Source: PNKC01 sp038323265 (GTDB lineage: Bacteria > Chloroflexota > Dehalococcoidia > Tepidiformales > Tepidiformaceae). From it: a stretch of 11,628 bases of DNA. The translations under genes and the position numbers were made by a program. The notes beneath the pieces were generated by a model. It did no database searches and was not told the DNA's origin. It saw only the letters and a list, made by a program, of their open reading frames with translations. The stretch spans positions 1 through 11,628 of the forward strand of contig JBBQGT010000100.1 in assembly GCA_038323265.1 (NCBI GenBank), written 5' to 3'. This document shows positions 1-6,519 of this stretch, in pieces; within the stretch, counting starts at the first letter, position 1, and the number at the start of each line of letters is the position of its first letter.

Positions 1-263
1 TCGGGCGAGCGGCCCTTGGCCACCAACAGCTTCGCGAGGTTCAATGCCTGCGGCGAAATGTCGAGCATGCGGTCGAGCATCGCGTACCGAGCAGGCAGCG
101 GTACCTTCGAGTTCGCGAGCACCGGCGCCGCTGCTGAGTCAGTCAGAACCTGAGCGATATCGCGGAGTTCCGCGCGCCAGAGGTCCAGGCTCAGCCCCGG
201 CGTAGCCGTCGCAATCTGAAAGGTTGCCTGCGCGTAGCGTTTCGCCGCCTGCTGATCAGCCAT
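1..263 (-). CDS. atpH: ATP synthase F1 subunit delta (OSCP), 3'-truncated by window edge
   Basis: Only the N-terminal 87 codons are visible; the gene continues past position 1. The delta subunit sits on top of the F1 head and clamps it to the b-subunit stalk, so that F1 does not rotate with the rotor. The visible protein begins MADQQAAKRYAQATFQIA, the usual 'RYAxALFxIA' opening of the family. It then has the helical N-terminal domain, including LNLAKLLVAKGR near residues 74-85, equivalent to the common 'NFLxLLxxxGR' stretch. The ATG at 263 lies 2 bp after the atpF stop (TAA at 268-266), so translation is probably coupled. There is no strong Shine-Dalgarno motif. The position directly after atpF is the standard operon order. 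Identity is confident from sequence and context; nothing can be said about the C-terminal half. Confidence 0.93.
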   Translation of the reverse strand, partial: MADQQAAKRYAQATFQIATATPGLSLDLWRAELRDIAQVLTDSAAAPVLANSKVPLPARYAMLDRMLDISPQALNLAKLLVAKGRSP

Positions 264-265
264 CG

Positions 266-775
266 TTATTGCCCACTGAAGGACGACTCGGCCAGCGTCT
301 CATCGATGATGCGCTGGTGAGCTTGCCGGTCCAGGGACTGGTTGATGACCTTCTCGGCAGCCGAGACGGTGATGTCGGCGAATTCACCGCGAAGGTCGGC
401 AATGGCGCGGTCCCGTTCCAACTGGATCTCGGTGCGAGCACGTTCGAGCGCAACCTCGCGGTCGCGGTTCGATTGTTCGCGGGCCTCTGCCTGGATGCGG
501 GTGGCGATCGCTTGCGCGCCGGCAACGATCTCCTGCCCATCCTTCCGGGCGATGACCAGTTGGTCCTGGATGTTCGCCTGCGCTGCCGCAGCTTCGCTCC
601 GTGCGATCTCCGCCGCGTTCAGCCCCTCGGCGATCTTCTGCTTGCGCTCGTCCAACATCTTGAGGATGGGCTTGTAGAGCGTGAGGCGAAGGATCACCAA
701 GAGTACGAAGAAGTTCGCAATCTGCGCGATGAGCTGGGGCAGGTTCAGTCCGAGTGCCTCGACTGCCTTGTCCAT
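266..775 (-). CDS. atpF: ATP synthase Fo subunit b
   Basis: Subunit b is the peripheral stalk joining subunit a in the membrane to delta on the F1 head. The predicted 169-residue protein is typical in length. It has a short N-terminus, one membrane helix at about residues 12-33 (LIAQIANFFVLLVILRLTLY), and then a long charged coiled coil from about residue 40 to 145, rich in Ala, Glu, Arg and Gln (for example MLDERKQKIAEGLNAAEIAR). The frame stays open upstream to an ATG at 868, but the start at 775 is chosen. It gives the canonical N-terminus MDKAVEALGLNLPQLIAQIA, has a GGAG motif about 9 nt upstream, and avoids overlapping atpE. It lies 25 bp after atpE and 2 bp before atpH. Confidence 0.95.
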   Translation of the reverse strand: MDKAVEALGLNLPQLIAQIANFFVLLVILRLTLYKPILKMLDERKQKIAEGLNAAEIARSEAAAAQANIQDQLVIARKDGQEIVAGAQAIATRIQAEAREQSNRDREVALERARTEIQLERDRAIADLRGEFADITVSAAEKVINQSLDRQAHQRIIDETLAESSFSGQ

Positions 776-800
776 GCGGGAACTCCGTTCTGCGGTCGGG

Positions 801-1064
801 CTAAATGACGAAGGCGATGATGAGCGCGGTAAGCAGGGCATAGATGCCGATAGCTTCCGCGAACGCAACGCCGAGGATCATGTTGGTCTGAATGGAGGCG
901 CGGGCTTCTGGATTGCGACCAAGCGCTTCCATGGCCTTGCCAACGAGCATACCGATGGCGATGGCCGGCCCGATGCCGCCGAGGCCCATTGCGATGCCGG
1001 CGCCGATTGCCTTGCCGACCGACGCGTTCTCCGTGAACAAGAACAGAATGCTAAGAATGTCCAT
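801..1064 (-). CDS. atpE: ATP synthase Fo subunit c (proteolipid ring)
   Basis: Subunit c forms the rotating membrane ring that carries protons. The 87-residue protein is a two-helix hairpin. Helix 1 has the glycine-rich motif GAGIAMGLGGIGPAIAIG, the polar loop contains ALGRNPEA (the RNPE/RQPE motif that contacts gamma and epsilon), and helix 2 contains MILGVAFAEAIGIYALL with the ion-binding Glu in AFAEAIG. Known Na+-binding rings have a Gln in helix 1 and a Ser/Thr directly after the Glu. Here those positions are Ile and Ala, so coupling is inferred to be to protons. A GGAGG motif at 1081-1077 lies 12 nt before the ATG, a rather long spacing. The 63-bp gap after atpB is the largest in the operon; high expression of c is usual and this site may help set it. 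Confidence 0.97.
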   Translation of the reverse strand: MDILSILFLFTENASVGKAIGAGIAMGLGGIGPAIAIGMLVGKAMEALGRNPEARASIQTNMILGVAFAEAIGIYALLTALIIAFVI

Positions 1065-1127
1065 GACTGTGCTGATCCTCCATTGCGCCCGGTCCCTGGC
1101 GCGGTTTCGTTTTGACTGTGAACAGGC

Positions 1128-2432
1128 TTAATCGGCCTGTGCAGTTCCTGAGATATGGTGGGCGTCCGCCTCGCCGCCTTCGTGCCCATCGTGATGCTCA
1201 TCCTCGCCGTGGTGTTCCACGGCCATACTGGCAAACACGAGCGTCAACAGTGCGAACACCGCTGCCTGGATGAACCCCACAAACAGTTCCAGCCCGTAGA
1301 TGATGTCCACGAACAGGAACGGCATGAGGAATGTCAGCATCAGCACTAACACCTCCCCGGCAAAGATGTTGCCGAAGAGCCGGAAGGCGAAGCTGATCAT
1401 GCGGATGAACTCGGAAAGCAACTCGAGCAAGCCAACGAATGCGTTGATCGGGCTGGAGAAGTTGAAGAACTTTTTCAGATAGCCGAAGCCGAGCGCCTGG
1501 AAACCCCAGAACTCCACCAGCAGAAACGAGCAGATGCCAAGCGCCAGGGTGTTGTTCAGATCGCTGTAGACGCCGCGGAAGTAAGGGATCACCAGGGCGA
1601 AGCGCTTGCTGGTGGAGAAATCGACGCCGGTGATCGTCGTCCCCAACGCTGGGCTGGACAGGCCGTGCTCAGCGCCGCCAACTTCGCCGCTTAGCAGCTT
1701 GGGAGCGTCAGCCGTAGCGGTGAGGGCTTCTTGCGCTCGCTTCACCAAGTCAGCATCGGGGTGCAGGATCTCCTCTTCGGAGGCTTTTACGCCTGCGAAG
1801 TTGTGGGCCAAGAAGACGGCGTAGCTATCGAGGGCCTCGCCGGGCGTCGTGCCCTTCTTCACTTCGAAGTCGATCGCCTTGGTACCGGGCTTGATAAGCG
1901 CGATCCCGCCAGTCTTTTCCATCTTGGTGCCTGCGAACTTGTGGTCCTCCGAATAGACGCCGTCCACGAGCTTCAGCTTCTCGGGATGCTCGGACGAAAG
2001 TTCGTGGAAGACTTCGTGACCGACATCTTCGGTCTTGCCCACGGCGTTAAAGAACGGGAAGAGCCCGAACCAGTTGCTGGCGATGATAAAGAGAAAGAAA
2101 GTGGCGATCGCCATGAAGAACCTCGGAGCGTTGGCGGCGCCGGCGATGTCTTCTACCTGGCCGTAGAGGAAGGCGATAATGCCCTCTACGAAGTTCTGCA
2201 AACCGGATGGGATGAGCTTGGCGCCACGCGTCGCGAGCAAGGAGATAATTATCAGGAAAGCCATTACCACCCACGCTGTAAGCAGAGTGTTGGTAACGTG
2301 CAGGAAGCCGAGGTTGAAGATGGTCTCGGCGGGTACGACGATTTCTGGCTGCGGGCCCTGAGCGAAGAGCAGCCCAATCGCCAGCCAGATACCGACGATC
2401 ACGATCGCGCCAACGATGTAAACCAGCTTCAC
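1128..2432 (-). CDS. atpB: ATP synthase Fo subunit a, with large internal insertion
   Basis: Subunit a provides the two proton half-channels next to the c ring. At 434 residues it is far longer than the usual 220-300. Family hallmarks: an extra N-terminal hydrophobic segment (3-24), membrane helices at about 48-70, 106-128 and 293-315, then the helical hairpin beside the c ring with the essential Arg351 in FRLFGNIFAGE (E. coli Arg210), Glu360, and Gln389 (E. coli Gln252). Residues of about 131-285 (NAVGKTED to PYFRGVYSD) replace a loop normally of about 15-25 residues; the inserted part is polar, lacks Cys and is not recognised. The C-terminus (407-426) is rich in His, Asp and Glu. The start is GTG at 2432, directly abutting the atpZ stop (TAA at 2435-2433), with GGAG about 9 nt upstream inside atpZ, so the two are translationally coupled. 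Confidence 0.95.
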   Translation of the reverse strand: MKLVYIVGAIVIVGIWLAIGLLFAQGPQPEIVVPAETIFNLGFLHVTNTLLTAWVVMAFLIIISLLATRGAKLIPSGLQNFVEGIIAFLYGQVEDIAGAANAPRFFMAIATFFLFIIASNWFGLFPFFNAVGKTEDVGHEVFHELSSEHPEKLKLVDGVYSEDHKFAGTKMEKTGGIALIKPGTKAIDFEVKKGTTPGEALDSYAVFLAHNFAGVKASEEEILHPDADLVKRAQEALTATADAPKLLSGEVGGAEHGLSSPALGTTITGVDFSTSKRFALVIPYFRGVYSDLNNTLALGICSFLLVEFWGFQALGFGYLKKFFNFSSPINAFVGLLELLSEFIRMISFAFRLFGNIFAGEVLVLMLTFLMPFLFVDIIYGLELFVGFIQAAVFALLTLVFASMAVEHHGEDEHHDGHEGGEADAHHISGTAQAD

Positions 2433-2678
2433 TTAGCGCTTCTCCGTCGGCTCGGACTTTGGCGGGTTAAGCAGCGGTTGCAACATGCGAATACCGCCGA
2501 CAAATGCGATTGCCAGCCCGAGGAAGATTCCAACCAGGGTAAATATGGGTTCCAGGTCCGTTCGCCCATCAACCCAATGGCCGATGAACACGCCGAGGAC
2601 GATGCAGGTGGCAAAATACCATCCCGCGCCCAGCAGGTGGGCAGTTGGTGCTACCCAGCTGCCCAAGCTTTCCTCCAC
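2433..2678 (-). CDS. atpZ: AtpZ/AtpI-type Fo assembly protein
   Basis: This is a small 81-residue protein with two predicted membrane helices (about 16-34 and 46-64), separated by the loop GHWVDGRTDLEPIF. The motif 'G-x-x-x-G-x-W-x-D-x-x' followed by a second helix with GIFLGLAIAFVGG is characteristic of the AtpZ/AtpI family encoded upstream of atpB. Members help assemble the c ring or supply Mg2+/Ca2+; which applies here is unknown. The gene is first in the ATP synthase operon. The start is a GTG at 2678 with GGAG at 2693-2690, 11 nt upstream. A TTG four codons in, closely preceded by GGAGGAA, is an alternative. A TATTAT -10 element lies about 27-32 bp upstream. The family is clear; the choice between the symbols atpI and atpZ is conventional. 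Confidence 0.85.
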   Translation of the reverse strand: MEESLGSWVAPTAHLLGAGWYFATCIVLGVFIGHWVDGRTDLEPIFTLVGIFLGLAIAFVGGIRMLQPLLNPPKSEPTEKR

Positions 2679-2704
2679 CAGCGCCCGGACTCCAGACCCG
2701 AGGC

Positions 2705-2734
2705 ATAATAGGCCGATTGTGAATCAATGCGCAA
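2705..2734 (-). promoter_or_regulatory. Probable sigma-70 promoter of the ATP synthase operon
   Basis: On the minus strand, TTGCGC (2734-2729) and TATTAT (2710-2705) are separated by 18 bp. The -10 matches the consensus at 5 of 6 positions; the -35 matches only TTG. The predicted transcript start near 2698 leaves a short leader containing GGAG before the atpZ GTG at 2678. It lies in the 78-bp gap between the DUF151 gene and atpZ. A near-palindrome, attgtgaatcaat (2716-2728), falls between the two boxes and could be an operator, but its arms are only 4 bp. The weak -35 is the main doubt. Confidence 0.5.
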
Positions 2735-2756
2735 GCGAAACATGCCTGAAATGTCC

Positions 2757-3296
2757 CTATCGCTTGCGCGTGTCGAAGTCGTCCAGGTCAAGTCCTTCGA
2801 TGAAGTCCTTGAAGGCCCCAAGGCGCTCCAATTCGGCCGGATCCATCTCCCGCCGTTGACCGTCGGGCCCGATCTGTTCAGATGGCTGTCCGTCCTCATC
2901 GAGCACCACGCCAGCGCGGTCCAGTACGGAATCTTCCGCGTAGATCGGCGCTTCCACGCGTACGGCGAGGGCGATGGCATCGGACGGCCGCGAATCCACT
3001 TCCATCGTTTCGCCCTTTACATCCAGCACGATGCGCGCGAAGAAGGTGTCGTTCGAAAGGTCGCTCACCACGATGTAGGCCACGCGCCCCCCGAGCTGTT
3101 CGATCATGTTGCGGAGCAGGTCGTGTGTCAGGGGGCGAGCCACGGAAACATCCTGGAGGCGGACGGCGATTGCATCCGCCTCAGCGGGCCCAATCCAAAT
3201 TGGCAGATAGCGGTCCGATTCTTTTTCGCGCAGGATCACCACGCGCTGGTAGTTCATCAGGCTCAAGCGGATGCTCTCGATGCTGAGTTCCTTCAA
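2757..3296 (-). CDS. Bifunctional nuclease domain protein (DUF151/BFN)
   Basis: The predicted 179-residue protein belongs to the bifunctional nuclease family (PF02577). It carries the family core nearly intact: MNYQRVVILREKESDRYLPI (14-33), WIGPAEADAIA (34-44), RPLTHDLLRNMIEQLGGRV (54-72), NDTFFARI (82-89) and DSRPSDAIALAVR (101-113). A plant homologue was reported to have RNase and DNase activity; bacterial members are mostly uncharacterised, so enzymatic activity here is assumed. After residue 130 comes a charged linker and an acidic helical tail (ELERLGAFKDFIEGLDLDDF) that is common in the family. The frame opens at ATG 3329, but TTG at 3296 is preferred. It restores the usual opening (M)KELSIESIRLSL, has AAGGGG 7 nt upstream, and a good promoter predicts transcription starting near 3327, on top of the ATG. 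The start is inference; the family is certain. Confidence 0.88.
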   Translation of the reverse strand: MKELSIESIRLSLMNYQRVVILREKESDRYLPIWIGPAEADAIAVRLQDVSVARPLTHDLLRNMIEQLGGRVAYIVVSDLSNDTFFARIVLDVKGETMEVDSRPSDAIALAVRVEAPIYAEDSVLDRAGVVLDEDGQPSEQIGPDGQRREMDPAELERLGAFKDFIEGLDLDDFDTRKR

Positions 3297-3333
3297 TCGG
3301 GCACCCCTTCGAGCACAGAAGGCTCGCATTCCG

Positions 3334-3363
3334 ATGATAGGTCTGGCCGGATCAGGGGGTCAA
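3334..3363 (-). promoter_or_regulatory. Sigma-70 promoter for the DUF151 nuclease gene
   Basis: On the minus strand, TTGACC (3363-3358) is followed 18 bp later by TATCAT (3339-3334); each box differs from the consensus by one base. It lies in the 40-bp gap between the MFS gene and the DUF151 gene. Transcription would begin near 3327, giving a leader of about 30 nt that contains AAGGGG ahead of TTG 3296. This is the best-looking promoter in the window and makes the DUF151 gene independent of the murI-pyrF cluster. Confidence 0.65.
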
Positions 3364-3369
3364 TGAATG

Positions 3370-4695
3370 TCACACCGTTCCTTTAGCCTCTGTTGCCAGC
3401 CAATGCGGCTGTCGGATGTTACCCACAGCGGCCATGCCGATGAGTGCCGCCACCAACGCCATCACCGTGGTCACCCCGATAAGGTCGCTCAGCAGGCCGG
3501 CCGCGAGTACCGGAGCGGAGGAGGCGATCGCCGCCAGGGCCGCCTGTGTTGCGCCCACGCGGCCCTGGAGATAAAGCGGCACGCGGTCGTTGATCACCGT
3601 CTGCCCAGCGACCGAAACGACGGCGAAAGCAAAGCCCAGCGGGAGCATAATCGCCATGGCGAGTACGCCGCCGCCATCGAAGTTGCCGATGCTCACGCTC
3701 CCAATCCACGAGAAAACTTCATACCCGCTGAGGAACTCGGCCTCCTGATTGACGAATCCGAGTAAGCCCAACTGCACGACGAACGCGGCGAAACCGAAGC
3801 TGCTGAGCAGAGAGTGCGGCAACCGGTGTGCGAGAAAGCCCGCGATTCGCAGGCCAAGCACCACTCCGATCGCCGCCGGCATGAGGATCACGGCGCCAAC
3901 GTCCACGGGCAGGCCCAAGACGTCCTCAATGTACTTGGGGATGAGACCGCTGAGGATAATCAGGGCCGTTGAGATGAGCGTGAGCTCCACCGCGGCGTGC
4001 ATCACCGCGGGATCGCTTCGAATTTGCCGCCAGCCGGTGAGCCACCAGCGGCCCACATTCCCGCCGCCGATCTCCCGCCGTACCTCGTTCCGCGTACTGC
4101 CAATCAGCATCGCCTGGAATGCGGCCAAGACGAACAAGCCGGCGCAAACGCCGAACAGCACCTCCGAACTTCCGACCAGCCGCAACAGCACCGGCGTGAG
4201 TACGGCCAGTCCGAGTAACTGGGCCACGCCCCCAACGGCGTGGCTGATAGCGTTGGCGCGCGTCAATTCGTCACGCGTAACGATCGCCGGCAGGATCGCG
4301 CCTTCAGCGTTCGTGGCGAACTGCGTCGCGGTGGCGAGGGCCACGGCCACCACGTAGTACGAAACGATGCTCCCCGAGCCGGTGATGAAAAGTATGCAGA
4401 CGGCCGCTCGCAGCAGGTCGCCGACGACCACCAGCAACCGTTTGGGGAGGGCGTCGGCAGCGGTCCCTGCCACGATCCCGGCGACCGTTGAGGGAACCAC
4501 CAGAGCGAGAACCAGCAACGAACTGAGAAACGCCTTGCCGGTCTCATCAACAATGAGCAGGACAAGCGCGAAATTCAGCGCGTTCTGGGCGAGACGCGAG
4601 GTGAAGCGTGTGAACGAGAGCATGCGGAATGGACGCTGTTGAAGTAGCGGTGTCTGCTCCGACCCACCAATGACCACACCGCTATGACTCGCCAT
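3370..4695 (-). CDS. Major facilitator superfamily transporter (MFS_3-like exporter)
   Basis: A roughly 441-residue integral membrane protein with about 12 hydrophobic segments in two halves. The halves are joined by a charged cytoplasmic linker near residues 200-229 (STRNEVRREIGG, then GWRQIRSDPAV). Features of the drug/siderophore-exporter MFS_3 group are the short N-terminal FRMLSFTRFTSRLAQNALNF, a motif-A-like loop GTAADALPKRLLVVVGDLLRA near 77-97, NAEGAILPAIVTRDELTRAN near 129-148, and a C-terminal NDRVPLYLQGRVGATQAAL. The substrate cannot be inferred. The ATG at 4695 overlaps the DUF951 stop by 14 bp; a TTG two codons earlier (4701) is also possible and neither has a clear Shine-Dalgarno motif, so translational coupling to DUF951 is likely. 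It is the last gene of the murI-pyrF-DUF951 cluster. Family confident, function open. Confidence 0.87.
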   Translation of the reverse strand: MASHSGVVIGGSEQTPLLQQRPFRMLSFTRFTSRLAQNALNFALVLLIVDETGKAFLSSLLVLALVVPSTVAGIVAGTAADALPKRLLVVVGDLLRAAVCILFITGSGSIVSYYVVAVALATATQFATNAEGAILPAIVTRDELTRANAISHAVGGVAQLLGLAVLTPVLLRLVGSSEVLFGVCAGLFVLAAFQAMLIGSTRNEVRREIGGGNVGRWWLTGWRQIRSDPAVMHAAVELTLISTALIILSGLIPKYIEDVLGLPVDVGAVILMPAAIGVVLGLRIAGFLAHRLPHSLLSSFGFAAFVVQLGLLGFVNQEAEFLSGYEVFSWIGSVSIGNFDGGGVLAMAIMLPLGFAFAVVSVAGQTVINDRVPLYLQGRVGATQAALAAIASSAPVLAAGLLSDLIGVTTVMALVAALIGMAAVGNIRQPHWLATEAKGTV

Positions 4696-4885
4696 GTTCA
4701 ACCAGGGCTTTCATTCGCGATTCGAAGACCCGCCGCTCCAGCATTACGCGCCGCTTGCAGGTCAGGCACTCCATGCCAACGTCCGCGCCAATACGAAATA
4801 CGCGCCATTCGAAGCTGCCGCACGGGTGGCGCCGCCGCATGCGGTACACCTGTCCCGGCGCGATGTCTTCATTCACGCTCGTCAT
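4682..4885 (-). CDS. DUF951 small Cys-containing protein
   Basis: The 67-residue protein matches the DUF951 pattern (PF06107): GQVYRMRRRHPCGSFEWRVF (11-30), RIGADVGMEC (31-40), then CKRRVMLERRVFESRMK (43-59). The HPCG and CxxC cysteines (22, 40, 43), with His20, form a plausible zinc or nucleic-acid-binding knuckle, and the protein is strongly basic. The family's molecular role is not established. The ATG at 4885 follows the pyrF TGA (4888-4886) with no gap and no Shine-Dalgarno motif, suggesting termination-reinitiation. Its 3' end overlaps the start of the MFS gene. In other bacteria this family is often next to mechanosensitive channel or ychF-like housekeeping genes; here it sits in a nucleotide and cell-wall cluster, which gives little functional information. 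Confidence 0.87.
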   Translation of the reverse strand: MTSVNEDIAPGQVYRMRRRHPCGSFEWRVFRIGADVGMECLTCKRRVMLERRVFESRMKALVEHGES

Positions 4886-5680
4886 TCACGCCGGCGTGGG
4901 CGCCGCTGCCAATTCATCGCGAAGTTGCTGTGCGGCGCGACCGGCGGCCTCGGCGAAATCTGGTCCGTCGCTGGCGTACATGATGGAGCGCGAGGCGTTC
5001 ACAACCATCAGGCCGGGCCGGTAGCCCGCGACCGCCACCACCTCCTCGGGTTTGCCGCCCTGCGTACCCACGCCGGGGATAAGCAGCGAGGCATTAGGCG
5101 CGAGCCTGCGCACCCGCTCAAGCTCCGCGGGCGCGGTGGCTCCGACCACCAACCCAACGTTCGGCGACCAAGAAGTGGCGACCAGCGCCATCTCTTCGAA
5201 CAACTGACGCCCGTTGGCTAGCGACAATTCCTGGAACTCGCGCGACGACTGGTTAGAAGTGCGGCAGAGGACGTAGACACCTTTGCCTTCGTAGGCGAGG
5301 AACGGCGCCACCGTATCCCGGCCCTGGTAACCGCTTACCGTGACGGCGTCGAAACTCCAGCCTTCGAACATGGCGCGGGCGTAGGCCTCGGCGGTGTTGC
5401 CGATGTCGCCACGCTTCACATCGCCAATTACCGGAATGTCATCCGGGATGGCCGCCAACGTCGCTTCCAACGCCCTCAGCCCTTCGAGCCCGTATTGTTC
5501 GTAGAAGGCGATGTTCGGCTTGAAGCAGGCGGCATATGGCGCCGTCGCCTCGATGATCGCGCGGTTGTAGGCCGCAATTTCGCCCACCTTGTGGCGCTTG
5601 AAGTCCGGGTCCAGGCCCACGCACACGAGAGAGTTGATGGAGCGGCTGCGAGCCGCCAGGCGTTCGAAGTAGCGGGTCAC
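4886..5680 (-). CDS. pyrF: Orotidine 5'-phosphate decarboxylase (type 2)
   Basis: This enzyme catalyses the last step of UMP synthesis, decarboxylation of OMP in the cytoplasm. The 264-residue length fits the longer 'type 2' subfamily. Visible motifs on the TIM-barrel are VCVGLDPD (19-26), FKPNIAFYEQYG (53-64), the catalytic PVIGDVKRGDIGNTAEAYA (83-101) with the Asp87-Lys89-Asp92 charge network, SGYQGRD (116-122), IPGVGTQGG (201-209) and VNASRSIMYAS (227-237), which contacts the phosphate. The start is GTG at 5680, overlapping the murI stop by 4 bp (GTGA). It is well supported by GGAGG at 5692-5688, 7 nt upstream inside murI. The gene is followed without a gap by DUF951. No other pyr genes are present in the window. 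Confidence 0.96.
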   Translation of the reverse strand: MTRYFERLAARSRSINSLVCVGLDPDFKRHKVGEIAAYNRAIIEATAPYAACFKPNIAFYEQYGLEGLRALEATLAAIPDDIPVIGDVKRGDIGNTAEAYARAMFEGWSFDAVTVSGYQGRDTVAPFLAYEGKGVYVLCRTSNQSSREFQELSLANGRQLFEEMALVATSWSPNVGLVVGATAPAELERVRRLAPNASLLIPGVGTQGGKPEEVVAVAGYRPGLMVVNASRSIMYASDGPDFAEAAGRAAQQLRDELAAAPTPA

Positions 5681-6474
5681 GTGGTTGCCTCCATGGTGGT
5701 GGGTGCGAAGCCTAGCTTCGCCATTGTCGCGCGAAACCGCGCACGGTCGCCGGTCACGATTAGCTCCAATTCGCCGCCCTGATCGTCTGGCGCGAACTGC
5801 CCGCGTTCATGGAGCAACTGCGCCGCGCGGCGGGCCACGGCCTCACTGGTGTCCACGATCTCGATGTTCGGAAATTCGGCGCGAATGTCATCGGCCAGGA
5901 AACAGTAGTGGGTGCACCCAAGGACAACTGTGTCGGCCCCTGCCGACACTTCGGGGCCGAGGGCCTCGCGCACCGCCGCCCGCGCCTGCTCGGTTCCGGC
6001 GTCGCCAGCTTCGACGATTTCAGCCAGCCCGCCGCCCGAAACGTTCGTGATCCTCGCCCCCCCGCCGAACTCCGCCACGACCCGGGCGTAAAGGTCGCCG
6101 TCCAGCGTCCCGGGGGTTGCCAGGATAGCCACGCGACCGCTGCGCGACCGTCCGGCCGCAGGTTTGACGCCCGGCACCATGCCCACAAACGGCAGGTCGA
6201 ACATCTGGCGTAAGTCATCAATGGCAGCAGCGGACGCCGTGTTGCAAGCGATGATCACCATCTTTACGTCGCTTTCCAGGAGGCGGTGGACGATGGCGAA
6301 GGCGCGTTTGCGCACCTCAGCGGCTGGTCGCGGCCCGTACGGAAAGTAATCAGTGTCAGCGAAGTAGATTAGCCGCTCGGAGGGCGCGAGTTTGCGAAAC
6401 TGGCCCAATACGCTCAATCCACCAACACCGGAATCGAAGATGCCGACGGGACGTGGATCCATCGTCGCAAGCAT
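5677..6474 (-). CDS. murI: Glutamate racemase
   Basis: MurI interconverts L- and D-glutamate, supplying D-Glu for peptidoglycan precursors. The 265-residue protein has both domains and both catalytic cysteines: GIFDSGVGGLSV (11-22), YFADTDYFPYG (37-47), ACNTASAAA (76-84, Cys77) and LGCTHYCFL (185-193, Cys187 followed by His189). Its presence argues for a peptidoglycan wall, which is informative if the organism is a Chloroflexota member, because some Dehalococcoidia lack one. The ATG at 6474 is used; an in-frame ATG at 6462 (MDPRPVGIFDSG) is equally reasonable by homology, and neither has a good Shine-Dalgarno motif. It is first in a four-gene minus-strand cluster, divergent from comB across 45 bp, and overlaps pyrF by 4 bp. 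Confidence 0.96.
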   Translation of the reverse strand: MLATMDPRPVGIFDSGVGGLSVLGQFRKLAPSERLIYFADTDYFPYGPRPAAEVRKRAFAIVHRLLESDVKMVIIACNTASAAAIDDLRQMFDLPFVGMVPGVKPAAGRSRSGRVAILATPGTLDGDLYARVVAEFGGGARITNVSGGGLAEIVEAGDAGTEQARAAVREALGPEVSAGADTVVLGCTHYCFLADDIRAEFPNIEIVDTSEAVARRAAQLLHERGQFAPDDQGGELELIVTGDRARFRATMAKLGFAPTTMEATT

Positions 6475-6519
6475 ATCACGGCGCTGCCCCGTTGCCCGCG
6501 GACCAGCGATGCTTTCGCG
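6475..6519. promoter_or_regulatory. Compact divergent murI/comB intergenic region
   Basis: Only 45 bp separate the two divergent start codons, so any promoters must overlap or lie inside the opposite coding sequence. No convincing -35/-10 pair and no Shine-Dalgarno motif could be seen for either gene, so leaderless or poorly matched signals are possible. This is called from geometry alone. Confidence 0.3.

Noticed and set aside
224..808. 194-codon open frame on the plus strand
   Set aside because: It is opposite atpF and the start of atpH; no family features and no independent signals.
776..868. Longer atpF starting at ATG 868
   Set aside because: It would add 31 Ser/Arg/Pro-rich residues overlapping atpE; the start at 775 gives the normal subunit b N-terminus with a Shine-Dalgarno motif.
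801..1064. Na+-coupled ATP synthase
   Set aside because: The helix-1 Gln and the Ser/Thr after the helix-2 Glu that mark Na+-binding c subunits are absent.
1064..1119. Direct repeat TGACTGTG flanking the atpB-atpE gap
   Set aside because: Only 8 bp, one copy spanning the start codon of atpE; no other sign of insertion or target-site duplication.
1731..2708. 325-codon open frame on the plus strand
   Set aside because: It is antisense to atpB and atpZ, is low in recognisable motifs, and is explained by GC-rich codon bias on the opposite strand.
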